A stretch of DNA of 64,000 nt, taken from Haloquadratum walsbyi J07HQW1 (GTDB lineage: Archaea > Halobacteriota > Halobacteria > Halobacteriales > Haloferacaceae). The notes under the pieces are model-generated. The model saw nothing but the letters and a program-made list of their open reading frames with translations. It was not told where the DNA came from and did not search any database. Positions 7,982 to 16,428 of the stretch are shown here, one piece after another (position 1 is the first letter of the stretch; every line of letters starts with the position of its first letter). The translations under genes and the position numbers were made by a program. The stretch spans positions 3,031,985-3,095,984 of the forward strand of contig KE356560.1 of assembly GCA_000415965.1 (NCBI GenBank). Reading direction: 5' to 3'.

Positions 7982-8977
7982 TTATGCGAGTGGTGTTCGC
8001 TCGACCACTGTGCCATCAACAGTCGGGTATTGTTCAACAATTTCGCCATCATCAACGTCGCCGTCCTCGATCATCTCTTCAAGCAGCCACCATGCAATTT
8101 CGACATGGTCTGATTTCACGGTATAAAATTCATCTGGGACTCCAAGCGAATCAAATCGCTTCGGAGCAGCCCATGTCTTTCCATACACAATCGTGCCGTC
8201 ATCTGTAATCTCGTCGAACGGTCGACGCACAGTTTGTGCCATTCGCTTGAGACGGTTTCGATGTTGTGCAGCGTCTTTAAATACAGACGTGCAGAAGTAT
8301 ACTTGTTCGTGATTTCCCATGGTATCAAGAATCGCTTCTTTTGACCCCTCGACGGCGGACATATGCCCATCCTGGAGTTCATATCCCTTCTGTTGCATCC
8401 GGCGATAATTACCGTCTGACATCTCAAATTCATTTACGTTGCAAAACTCAGCAGCACCCTCATCGAGGAATTCAAGAAATTCTGGTTCTGCACGAATCCC
8501 TGGAATCTCAAATGCGGGGGTGAGTCCCTCCTCTCGTGCAATATACAAGATATCTTCCCACTCAGTATCGTGAAGGTCACCCCATTGTTCATATGGCGGA
8601 TGAAATCGAATCTCATCAAGTCCGGCTGATGCAAGTGCACGCATATTTTCTCGACCACCAGTAATGCCAGTATATAGATGCGTATGATGATCCGAGCCAA
8701 ATTCATCCTTTAAAAGCGATAGATACCGGGTCGTCTTTGCTAATGCCTCCTGTGGTTCACCACCGGTAATTGAGGTACCGAGTGCGTCCATACGGCGTGC
8801 CTCCGCGATGATATCGGAGTCACACTCGACGAGCCGCTCGTTCGCGTAGACGTCGGTAACGTTTTTTCGGTTTTCACCCAAGGGGCAGTAAAAACAGTCA
8901 CGCTGATCACAGTAACCGTAGACGAAAAGTACCATTTTGCCGCCTTTCGCGCACTGTTCGCACCCCTTCGAAATCAT
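7982..8977 (-). CDS. Radical SAM protein (COG2108-like)
   Basis: The 331-aa protein has a cysteine cluster near the N-terminus with C23, C28 and C31 (YCDQRDCFYCPLGE), then the radical SAM second motif SITGGEPQ at about residue 93. SAM radical enzymes use a [4Fe-4S] cluster to cleave S-adenosylmethionine and generate a radical. The spacing here is CX4CX2C rather than the usual CX3CX2C, with two further cysteines (C6, C9) upstream. Later features are DEIRFHPPYEQW and a C-terminal alpha/beta region. The family resembles archaeal pyruvate-formate-lyase activator-like proteins of unknown substrate. The gene stands alone between two plus-strand genes. Confidence 0.85.
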   Translation of the reverse strand: MISKGCEQCAKGGKMVLFVYGYCDQRDCFYCPLGENRKNVTDVYANERLVECDSDIIAEARRMDALGTSITGGEPQEALAKTTRYLSLLKDEFGSDHHTHLYTGITGGRENMRALASAGLDEIRFHPPYEQWGDLHDTEWEDILYIAREEGLTPAFEIPGIRAEPEFLEFLDEGAAEFCNVNEFEMSDGNYRRMQQKGYELQDGHMSAVEGSKEAILDTMGNHEQVYFCTSVFKDAAQHRNRLKRMAQTVRRPFDEITDDGTIVYGKTWAAPKRFDSLGVPDEFYTVKSDHVEIAWWLLEEMIEDGDVDDGEIVEQYPTVDGTVVERTPLA

Positions 8978-9186
8978 ATACTAGCGGTAGCCGATGAAGC
9001 CTCAAAAGTCGTGCTACTCGCGATGGAAGGAAGTTAATCGGGTGATCTTTAGAATCAATGAACTGACGCAGATCATGAATTCGAGGGAAGATTTGCTTCG
9101 CACAGATCAACACAGTAGAGGATAATACTCACAGTGGAATTCGCTGGCAGAAACTGAACATTATCAGAGATGAAGGAACTCCAGCC

Positions 9187-9203
9187 CCGAAAACAGATAT
9201 ATG
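9187..9203 (+). promoter_or_regulatory. Probable BRE/TATA promoter of the DUF373 gene
   Basis: A CCGAAAACAGATATAT run combines a BRE-like purine stretch with a TATA box about 25-30 bases before the ATG at 9222/9225. That distance would give a leaderless or nearly leaderless transcript, common in haloarchaea. Confidence 0.5.
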
Positions 9204-9221
9204 CCTAGGATATATGGGTGA

Positions 9222-10361
9222 ATGATGCTCCTGGTCCTCTGCGTTGATCTTGATGATGATCTGGGCCGGAAGACCGGTCTTCAGACGCCTGTCATCGGTC
9301 GTGAGACCATCGAACGTGCGGCTGTCGATCTTGCAACAGCAGACCCAGAGGACTCAGATGTGAATGTGTTATTCCAAGGTATTCATCAGTATGATAAGTT
9401 ACACCATGACAGAACTGTTGATGAGGATATTGCTATCGCCGCTGTCACTGGTGTCGATGGTGGAGATGTCGAGGCAAATCGTGTAATCGGTGAGGAAGTC
9501 GACCGCGTGCTCGCTGGGCTTTCAACTGGCGAGAATATTAATGCTATTGTGATTACTGATGGTGCACAGGACGAATCGATACTCCCGGTGATTCGTTCTC
9601 GGGTTCCGATTGATAGTGTAAGACGTGTTGTCGTACGACAGGCACAGGATCTTGAATCGATTTATTATACGATGAAGCAGGTACTCGCAGACTCTGAGAC
9701 TCGAGGGACAATTCTTGTTCCACTTGGTATTTTACTGCTCATTTATCCATTTGTGACGGTTGCAAGTCTCTTTGATGTCCCCGGTGCAGTTGTGCTTGGA
9801 ATTATTTCAGGGCTTTTGGGACTGTATACTCTCTCGCGGGGGCTTGGTATTGAGGACGTGCTTGATGATATCGTTGCTCGGACACGAGATGTTCTGTATG
9901 AAGGGCGTGTGACATTCATTACCTATGTTGCTGCGATTGCTCTCATCATCGTTGGTGGGTTTCGTGGATACGCATTGTTGCAGGTTGTCCGCCAGGCAGT
10001 CTCTGAAATAACCCTCGTGCTTGGGTCAGCAGCATTCGTCCATGGATCGGTTCAATGGTTCGCAGCCGCAGGCGTTACATCGAGTCTTGGGCAAGTAACA
10101 GATGAGTATCTTGCCGATCGCTTCCGGTGGCGATACCTGAATGCTCCATTCTATGTCGGTGCGATCTCTATTGTATTGTATGTGGTCTCTGGATTCTTTC
10201 TTCCCGAGGGTGCCGTTGCGGGACAGTCTTTTTCACTCGCACAACTCGCGGTTGGGTTGACCACAGGGACACTACTCGGTGTATTCAGTACACTGGTGTT
10301 TGCTGTTGCTGAATCGCGGTTCCCGACGACATCATCAAGCTCAGATCCACCGCGAGGGTAA
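9222..10361 (+). CDS. DUF373 family membrane protein
   Basis: The N-terminal soluble half (about 1-160) begins MLLVLCVDLDDDLGRKTG and contains VIGRETIERAAVDLATADPEDSDVN, the pattern of the archaeal DUF373 family. The second half (about 165-370) has six or seven hydrophobic helices, for example GTILVPLGILLLIYPFVTV and FITYVAAIALIIVGGF. The acidic DVDLDDD start suggests metal or nucleotide binding, but no activity is established for the family. Two ATGs at 9222 and 9225 are equally good. It is convergent with the prenyl synthase gene downstream. Confidence 0.88.
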   Translation: MMLLVLCVDLDDDLGRKTGLQTPVIGRETIERAAVDLATADPEDSDVNVLFQGIHQYDKLHHDRTVDEDIAIAAVTGVDGGDVEANRVIGEEVDRVLAGLSTGENINAIVITDGAQDESILPVIRSRVPIDSVRRVVVRQAQDLESIYYTMKQVLADSETRGTILVPLGILLLIYPFVTVASLFDVPGAVVLGIISGLLGLYTLSRGLGIEDVLDDIVARTRDVLYEGRVTFITYVAAIALIIVGGFRGYALLQVVRQAVSEITLVLGSAAFVHGSVQWFAAAGVTSSLGQVTDEYLADRFRWRYLNAPFYVGAISIVLYVVSGFFLPEGAVAGQSFSLAQLAVGLTTGTLLGVFSTLVFAVAESRFPTTSSSSDPPRG

Positions 10362-10434
10362 TACCACAGACAGTGAGGTGAGATAACACTGAGAGTAACA
10401 TGAAGACTGAAGAGTAAGACTAAAGAGTAAGTGT

Positions 10435-11280
10435 TCAACGCTCACGGATGACGACAAATTCTGCCAGATCACGAAGATATCCGAGCGACTCAGTATCATC
10501 AACGTTCGCAGCAGCGAGTGCATCAAGCGCCTGTTGGGACTCATCATGCGCTCGCTCGTTCGCTTCTGTCTCACTGAGTGTTGTCACCTGAATTAATGAT
10601 GGGCGGTCCATTGCTGCATCCTGTCCCGTTGGTTTGCCAAGGTCAGTGGCGTCTGCGGTCGCATCAAGAACGTCATCACGGATTTGAAATGCAACACCAA
10701 CACGCTCTGCATACTCACCGAATAGATCAATCGTAAACGGATCGGCTCCACCAGCAACCGCTCCGACTTCTGCGGCCGCTCGAAAGAGTGCTCCCGTCTT
10801 GCGCCGGGCAAGTTGCATATATTCGGCTTCATTTGTTGGTCGTGCAACAAGCTCCGTTGCCTCGCCCTCACCGAGTTCAACCATGGACTCAGCAACAATC
10901 TCTGTCGCACGCTCATCAGCAGCCAAAAGAGCAAATGCTTCACCAAGAAGTCCATCAGAAGCGATCAGTGCTGGTCCATACCCAAACGCTGACCATGCAC
11001 TCTGCGTGCCGCGGCGAACGTCCGAGCGATCAATAATATCATCGACGACAAGTGATGCATTATGCACTAATTCGACAGCAACAGCGAAATCAACCGCATC
11101 CTCAGGGGCACCACCGCAGGCTTCACACACAAGAATTGTCACTGCCGGTCGAACACGTTTTCCCCCCGACAGCGCGACGTGAGCAACCTCATCTGATAAC
11201 ACCGCGGGATCAATTGTATCGACGACCGATTCCAGTCGGTCCTCAACCATCGATACCCGCCGTTCCAGATACTCCATCAA
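10435..11280 (-). CDS. idsA: Polyprenyl (geranylgeranyl) diphosphate synthase
   Basis: This trans-prenyltransferase condenses isopentenyl diphosphate with allylic diphosphates to make the C20 (or C25) chains of archaeal ether lipids. The first aspartate-rich motif is D80 D81 I I D84 (VVDDIIDRSDVRRG) and the second is D202 D203 V L D206 (QIRDDVLD). GGKRVRPAV at 39-47 is the substrate-binding loop. At 281 aa it is shorter than most synthases (about 300-350), mostly by a compact C-terminus. The start is one of two adjacent ATGs (11280 or 11277). Product length cannot be decided by eye; haloarchaea have several paralogues, so the symbol is tentative. Confidence 0.88.
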   Translation of the reverse strand: MMEYLERRVSMVEDRLESVVDTIDPAVLSDEVAHVALSGGKRVRPAVTILVCEACGGAPEDAVDFAVAVELVHNASLVVDDIIDRSDVRRGTQSAWSAFGYGPALIASDGLLGEAFALLAADERATEIVAESMVELGEGEATELVARPTNEAEYMQLARRKTGALFRAAAEVGAVAGGADPFTIDLFGEYAERVGVAFQIRDDVLDATADATDLGKPTGQDAAMDRPSLIQVTTLSETEANERAHDESQQALDALAAANVDDTESLGYLRDLAEFVVIRER

Positions 11281-11461
11281 TTTTCAGTCTTATCGGCGAG
11301 CTAAAATGGGTTCCGACTACCTCAAAATGACTGGGGTATGAATTCCTCTGCGAGCCTACCCCCGAAGGTGAGAGAGGAATGGCTCAGTTTCATACCCGAT
11401 TCTGCGTCTCAATCCGGCGTATAATATGTGATGATATCTGATTCGACAGTTGGAGATATCA

Positions 11462-12937
11462 TCAGTCTGTGCTCATCTGCTCGTCGTCTGTTCGTGTATT
11501 CGTCGTTGATTCTTCCGGAAGTGAAATAAGATTTTCACGACCTAATCGGAGTTTGTCGACCCGGTTCTTTTCAGCCATCATAGAAAGAACTTGTGATACC
11601 TTTGCATCTGACCATCCCGTTTTGTCTACAATCGATGCCTGCCGCATCCGCCCTCCGTTGCGCGAGAGTAACTGCTCAACACGTTCTTCATCGGAGAGTA
11701 ATGCTGGGTCAGTCGAAATATCAGGCATCGAATCTTCGCTTTGCTGCGTGTTTGCTTCCGATTCCGATTCTGATTCTGATTCTGTCGTCATCGATGACTC
11801 AGTGGTGTCAGCATCTGCTATGTCATCATTCCCACTCTCACTCGCACCTGGAGTTGAAGTTGAGGCGGTGTCGGAAACTGCTGATTCCATCTCAGTTGAG
11901 TCTGTGGCATCTGTCGAAGACGGGGCGTTATTCGAGTCTCGATCTGAGTTTGGGCTTGAGTTTGAATTTGAATCTACATTGGGTGTCGGTGCTGACGAGG
12001 ATGAACCATCAGGGTTCCCCAATGGGGAGATATCTGCATGGTTTGATGACGGTGAACTATTCTCGTGAGTGTCAACGGTGCCCTCAGTGTCGGTGGTAAC
12101 TGCTGGAGGAGAGTCAGAGTTAGAGTCAGACCCGGATCCTGGCGACGGGGACGGGGGGGTATCATCGATTGCTCCGCGAGGATCCCCGCTATCACTATCA
12201 GTATCACTATTACTATCAGTCCGGTATCGGCGACTACCATAGAGAATCCCGATTATTCCAAGAAGTCCAAGAATTGCTCCGGCAATCAATGCTGTCGGAG
12301 GGGAGTCCTCTACAATCGGCGAATATCTGATTTCGAGTCCTGAATCTCCTTCAAAGTCGGACGGCTGTTTGAGAACGACCGCAGTCTCTCGTTGTTGAAC
12401 GGGAATACTCGTTCGAGAGACTGTATATCGATTCGGTGGATGGATGATAATTTGTTGATTTGCACCGACGATCGACATCCAGGTTCGTTGAACATCCGCC
12501 TCATCGGTCGGGATCTTAAATACATCACCAATGAGGAGAGTCTCATTCTGTCCCTGCTGAGCGAAGTTTGACCAACGAAACGACAAAGCAAGTGTGCCTG
12601 TCTCGCCGGTATCCTCAACACTTCCATGATAGCTCACATTTCGGATTTGCATCTGCCGATCAGTCGCCGAAGCCGCTTCTGTCTGAAGCCGCTTGAACAG
12701 TGTGATCTGTGGTCCAATATCGAGGTTTCCTCGCTCGTACTGGCGTGCGATTTCTTTGAATGCGCGTGTCTCGTTTGGACTTGTGAGTGCGTATTGCGTT
12801 TCAATCCGCCAGAAAGCACTCTGATCAGCACGGACAGAGACAGTAATCGTCGTTTGAGAGTCTGGCTGCGTCGTCGTGTTTGATGTCTCAATCTGTGCTT
12901 GCGATGACGTTGCATCATTAACTGATTGCTTAGTCAC
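11462..12937 (-). CDS. Membrane-anchored winged-helix protein, body lacking its signal peptide in frame
   Basis: The frame opens with a GTG and has an extracellular-type beta-rich domain (about 30-205; SFRWSNFAQQG, YTVSRTSIPVQQR) like the haloarchaeal DUF7345 group. One transmembrane helix follows (about 215-235, PPTALIAGAILGLLGIIGILYG), then a long Ser/Asp/Glu low-complexity linker (about 240-410). A C-terminal winged helix (about 415-475) contains LLSRNGGRMRQASIVDKTGWSDAKVSQVLSMM split over two helices. The layout suggests an external sensor linked to a cytoplasmic DNA-binding domain. No signal peptide is in this frame, but one lies directly upstream in the next frame, so a single-base shift has probably separated them. 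Confidence 0.75.
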   Translation of the reverse strand: MTKQSVNDATSSQAQIETSNTTTQPDSQTTITVSVRADQSAFWRIETQYALTSPNETRAFKEIARQYERGNLDIGPQITLFKRLQTEAASATDRQMQIRNVSYHGSVEDTGETGTLALSFRWSNFAQQGQNETLLIGDVFKIPTDEADVQRTWMSIVGANQQIIIHPPNRYTVSRTSIPVQQRETAVVLKQPSDFEGDSGLEIRYSPIVEDSPPTALIAGAILGLLGIIGILYGSRRYRTDSNSDTDSDSGDPRGAIDDTPPSPSPGSGSDSNSDSPPAVTTDTEGTVDTHENSSPSSNHADISPLGNPDGSSSSAPTPNVDSNSNSSPNSDRDSNNAPSSTDATDSTEMESAVSDTASTSTPGASESGNDDIADADTTESSMTTESESESESEANTQQSEDSMPDISTDPALLSDEERVEQLLSRNGGRMRQASIVDKTGWSDAKVSQVLSMMAEKNRVDKLRLGRENLISLPEESTTNTRTDDEQMSTD

Positions 12938-13163
12938 GTCGGTCGTGAGCGAACTTGACTGAGGATGAAGATGAAACTGTAGGTGAATGAAGAGTTGAGA
13001 CTGGGTCAGAAGATGAGGCTGAGGCTAAAGCTGAAGCTGATTCTGATGCCGTCACTGGCTGGGCGGGTGCCGGAGAAGCAACACCAACACCGACGCCCAC
13101 ACCTGCACTCGCAATGGTGGCAACAGTGAGGAGGAGGACAATTAATAGCGCGGACATCCGCAT
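12930..13163 (-). pseudogene. Displaced signal peptide of the winged-helix membrane protein
   Basis: From ATG 13163 the frame encodes MRMSALLIVLLLTVATIASAG, a textbook secretion signal. A Ser/Ala/Pro-rich stretch follows and then runs into TAA at 12930. The body of the protein continues in the +1 frame, which is already open across 12930-13020 and reads SSSLTTDVTKQSV. One-base slippage near 12958-12970, in a TCATCTTCATCCTC run, would join them into one exported protein. Whether this is a mutation, a sequencing error or recoding cannot be told by eye. Confidence 0.6.
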
Positions 13164-13287
13164 GTGATGCCGATTGCACATGGAACGCTCAAAACCCTTT
13201 CTATCGGTATTTTCGAGTATCAAGAGGTAAGTATGGAGTGAAATACTAATGATAGTATTTTTATTATCACCTCATATAGGTGATTGC

Positions 13288-14619
13288 ATGCGTGCTGTCT
13301 CTGTCTTTCTTGCTGTCATCCTCGTCATTGCGACTGTCGCTGGGGCTGTCCCAGTCGCATCTATCAGTGATGCACAAACGAGTGAGGAAAGTATCTCACA
13401 GGTCAATCAGGAGGGAAGTGGACCAATCCTCTCAATGCTTGGTATTTCACCTGTCGATGTACGACGGTCCGCACTGCAGACAACATATGTCGAACTCGGT
13501 CGGGGACTTGCATTCACTTCAACAGCAACTGAAACGCGAATTCAAACGGAGACAACACTCAATCGGATTCAATCAGCATCAACACCATCTATGCGTCAAC
13601 AGCGATTATTGCAGGCGCTGAGTGAGACTGAGCAGCGTACGGTCATCCTTCGGTCACAGCAACGAACGCAGATCTCAGCATATGGAGATGAGAATATCAC
13701 CACCGAACAATTCCTCGCTCGTCTTGCTGCGATTGATGCTGAATCCCGCGCATTGATAACGCGAATATCACGGCTGGAATCGGCCGCGGACTCAATTGGA
13801 GGGTTCAGTATCCCTGCATCTCGATTTGAAACGCTCCGAATTGAGTTACGGACACTCACAAGCCCAGTACGTAAACACGCCACAGACGTAATTACAGGGA
13901 CAACCGAAAGAAGTCGATTCGTCATTCAGTCGGGACCACAAAGTGTCGTGATTGGGACTATTATCGATGAGACATACGTGCGGGAGGCATATCGTGGGCG
14001 ACTGAGAGGTGCTGGTATTGGAATGGCGCTGAATATAACAAGTCCAACAAATGTGACGACTGAGGCTTATCCGACGATTACGTCCTTGCGTCGCGAGCGG
14101 ACGGTGACAGCCCCAAATGGACCAATCGCTCGTGTGAATGTCGATCACGACCGTGGTCGTCTCGTGAGTTTTATTGATACCAGTAGCGCGCGGATATTCA
14201 AAGAGATTCAGCATCGCCCACTCACACAAACATCAACACGACGATCACTCTCAGCGGTAAAAGATGGACTGCGACTCACTGCACATCCAACATATCCTGG
14301 TGGTCCAGTTCGATTCCAACTTAATAGTACTGCTACAGAGCAGTCAGTTGATGCACCATTGACTCTTGGTCCACCGAGTGGTGAGAGCACAATCGTTGGA
14401 GAAACAGGCGCTGATGGGTCACTATGGACACTCGCCCCTGATGGCACATATCAAGTAACGGCGATTGATCGCAGTTCTGTCGTCTTAGTTTCCGTTGACC
14501 CATCGTTCCCCCCGCTAATATACGGCACTGTCGGGAACAGCAACAGCACCCGCGGAAATAGCACTGAGACAAACGCTAACGGTAGCAATAATGATATTCG
14601 AATATCAACTCCGGGTTAA
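13288..14619 (+). CDS. Exported haloarchaeal protein (DUF7096-like)
   Basis: The start at 13288 gives MRAVSVFLAVILVIATVAGA, a clear signal peptide. The mature part (about 40-230) is rich in Gln, Arg, Ser and Thr and strongly helical (TETRIQTETTLNRIQSAS, QQRLLQALSETEQRTVILRS), like the long helical N-terminal region of haloarchaeal DUF7096 proteins. The C-terminal half (about 230-410) is beta-rich with SGPQSVVIGTIIDETYVREAYRGR and HPTYPGGPVRFQLNSTA. The end is Asn/Ser/Thr-rich and resembles a glycosylated stalk. It is divergent from the winged-helix membrane protein, with only about 125 bases between their starts, so the two probably form one surface module. Role unknown. Confidence 0.78.
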   Translation: MRAVSVFLAVILVIATVAGAVPVASISDAQTSEESISQVNQEGSGPILSMLGISPVDVRRSALQTTYVELGRGLAFTSTATETRIQTETTLNRIQSASTPSMRQQRLLQALSETEQRTVILRSQQRTQISAYGDENITTEQFLARLAAIDAESRALITRISRLESAADSIGGFSIPASRFETLRIELRTLTSPVRKHATDVITGTTERSRFVIQSGPQSVVIGTIIDETYVREAYRGRLRGAGIGMALNITSPTNVTTEAYPTITSLRRERTVTAPNGPIARVNVDHDRGRLVSFIDTSSARIFKEIQHRPLTQTSTRRSLSAVKDGLRLTAHPTYPGGPVRFQLNSTATEQSVDAPLTLGPPSGESTIVGETGADGSLWTLAPDGTYQVTAIDRSSVVLVSVDPSFPPLIYGTVGNSNSTRGNSTETNANGSNNDIRISTPG

Positions 14620-14796
14620 GCTGTCAGCAATCGAACCCTCGATATGTTTTAGAGACTAAGTCATCTTGAATTGTGAGTCGGTACTCGTGTTAGTGAGTGT
14701 GTGTATGTAATCACACTGAAATACATACACATTCTGATGATTTTGGAGGCAAACGTTCATTAGCAACATCGACATCAAAAAAGCCGTGGGTATCTC

Positions 14797-15351
14797 GTGA
14801 ACTCATTGTCGACTGCGAATCGAGCATCAGCCGCCATAACTGGTGTTGCACTGCTTGTTGTCGTCAGTGTTGTACTTGTTAGTGCTGTCGCAGTTGGAAG
14901 CAACCAACTTCAAACAATCACCACATCACATACGTGTCAAACAATCGATTTTTCAGAGACCGGTCGTACCGATGCGTCAATCTCATCGAATCTCCAGGCT
15001 CAAACACCGAGTGTTGCATTATCACTTACTGTATCTGGGACGATGATAGCGCTGACACATGAGGCTGGACCATCACTGCGTTTGGCGATGGTGGATGTGC
15101 ATATCAGCGTTGATCAGGAGCCACTATTACACCAGCCGCCAATTCCGTTTTTTGCTGCGAATGGCTTTCGTAGCGGACCTCATGGACCATTCAACAGTGC
15201 GAGCGATGGTGTGTGGTCGGTTGGTGAGCGAGGGGCGATTCGGGTCGCCGGGACGAATAGCCCTCAGCCATTACCAGGTCGGTTCGTCGATGTGACTATT
15301 CTTTACCGCGGTTGCGTTATCGGAGAGATTGGTGCAACGGTCCGACGATAG
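14797..15351 (+). CDS. Type IV pilin-like exported protein
   Basis: The N-terminus reads NRASAAITGVALLVVVSVVLVSAVAVG. Short polar residues precede a long uninterrupted hydrophobic helix, the form of archaeal type IV pilin-like proteins processed by PibD. The rest (about 45-184) is a small beta-rich external domain with two cysteines (C47 near HTCQTIDF and C175 near YRGCVIG) that could form a disulfide. The start codon is GTG at 14797, and no better start is seen. It lies downstream of the DUF7096-like gene on the same strand. Assembly into a pilus is an inference; no pilus ATPase gene is near. Confidence 0.7.
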   Translation: MNSLSTANRASAAITGVALLVVVSVVLVSAVAVGSNQLQTITTSHTCQTIDFSETGRTDASISSNLQAQTPSVALSLTVSGTMIALTHEAGPSLRLAMVDVHISVDQEPLLHQPPIPFFAANGFRSGPHGPFNSASDGVWSVGERGAIRVAGTNSPQPLPGRFVDVTILYRGCVIGEIGATVRR

Positions 15352-15389
15352 GGACATCCGGACATGTCAGAACTGCGCGGAGGCGGATT

Positions 15390-15660
15390 TGACATCCTCT
15401 CCCGCCTAAGGGCGTCGTCACGCCGCGCGCAACTGCCCGCCAGACCCAGACCCAGTCACAGAACCAGACCAGACTCAGTCTGGCGACAGAGGAATACCGA
15501 GGTTAGGACATCAGGCTTTGCAGTTTCACAGTTGTTTCTTTGCTTGGAATCCGCTTGACAAGTCATGAAGGGAGACTTCGGGTCGTGCCAACAACACGGG
15601 ACTCCTCTGTTCACCCAAATCGGGTGTCGACTCGGAATTATGTTCGTCGTTGTGAGTATA
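15390..15660 (-). pseudogene. tnpB 3' fragment with IS200/IS605-type right end
   Basis: The minus strand encodes a fragment with LARPEVSLHDLSSGFQAKKQ, which resembles the C-terminal tail of haloarchaeal IS1341-type TnpB proteins, then a stop near 15525. About 110 bases further on, a TTAGGCGGGAGAGGATGTCA terminus (15390-15409) resembles the hairpin end where these elements and their guide RNA stop. No catalytic part is left. It lies directly downstream of the methyltransferase gene. Confidence 0.5.
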
Positions 15661-15671
15661 ATTATCAGTGC

Positions 15672-16361
15672 TTAATCATCACTTGATACGGTCGCTGGGT
15701 CACTCACTTGTTGCTGGGCGGGTGTCTCAATGGTATCGGTCGCGGTCGGTGCACGAGCAATTGTTGTAATCGCTCGGGGGGTTCCGGGGTATGCCTGCTG
15801 GATATGATGTTCGATATCGACGAACCCTGCGGTCTCAAACATCTCCTGTGCTTCTGTTTCATCATAAAAGAGCATAATCGCATCAGCAAGTTGCTGGAAC
15901 AGCCATGAGTCAGGATAATCTGGACCGACAACGAGGACACGATTGCCGGGTTTGACGACACGTCGGAACTCACAAAGTGCATCAACTGGATTTGGCCAAT
16001 ATTCGATTGAGCCTGATGACCAAATCACATCAAAGCTGTTATCTGCGAATGGAAGCCGCTCAGCATCACCACGATAAAATCTCACATCATCAGTCCGACC
16101 AAATTTATTGAATGCTTTCTCCATCTGATGGATACTCTGATCAAGCCCGTGAATATCTTGGCTATATCGAAGTAGTCCTTCAGTTGCAAACCCCGTTCCA
16201 CATCCAACGTCAAGAACACGGTCAGTCGAGTCGATATCGAGTTCTTCAAGCGCTTCATCACGCATTTCCGCATTCCAGATAAATGGATTAATTTGGTCGT
16301 ACACCTTCGAGAGATACTTATAGAATAACCGCGCGTTTGCCTTGTCCTCAAGTATTCCCAT
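15672..16361 (-). CDS. Class I SAM-dependent methyltransferase
   Basis: The 229-aa protein has a classical Rossmann methyltransferase core. SAM-binding motif I is VLDVGCGTGFATEG at about residues 49-62, the acidic motif II region is DIHGLDQS, and SFDVIWSSGSIEYWPNP is the post-II loop. The N-terminus LFYKYLSKVYDQINPFIW and the membrane-associated look of the C-terminal part (DSWLFQQLADAIMLFYDETEAQEMF) resemble the methyltransferases of menaquinone/plastoquinone type found in haloarchaea. A quinone-ring methylation role is plausible but not shown. The gene is bracketed on both sides by tnpB fragments on the same strand. Confidence 0.85.
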   Translation of the reverse strand: MGILEDKANARLFYKYLSKVYDQINPFIWNAEMRDEALEELDIDSTDRVLDVGCGTGFATEGLLRYSQDIHGLDQSIHQMEKAFNKFGRTDDVRFYRGDAERLPFADNSFDVIWSSGSIEYWPNPVDALCEFRRVVKPGNRVLVVGPDYPDSWLFQQLADAIMLFYDETEAQEMFETAGFVDIEHHIQQAYPGTPRAITTIARAPTATDTIETPAQQQVSDPATVSSDD

Positions 16362-16428
16362 TGATTCAGTTTTCGCACGCCAGAATCATAACGCTACGGA
16401 TTCGATAGCTCTGTGGCAGAGGCAGAAT

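Noticed and set aside
11469-12099. Long Ser/Glu-rich plus-strand frames opposite the winged-helix protein
   Set aside because: They mirror the low-complexity acidic linker of the real gene on the minus strand.
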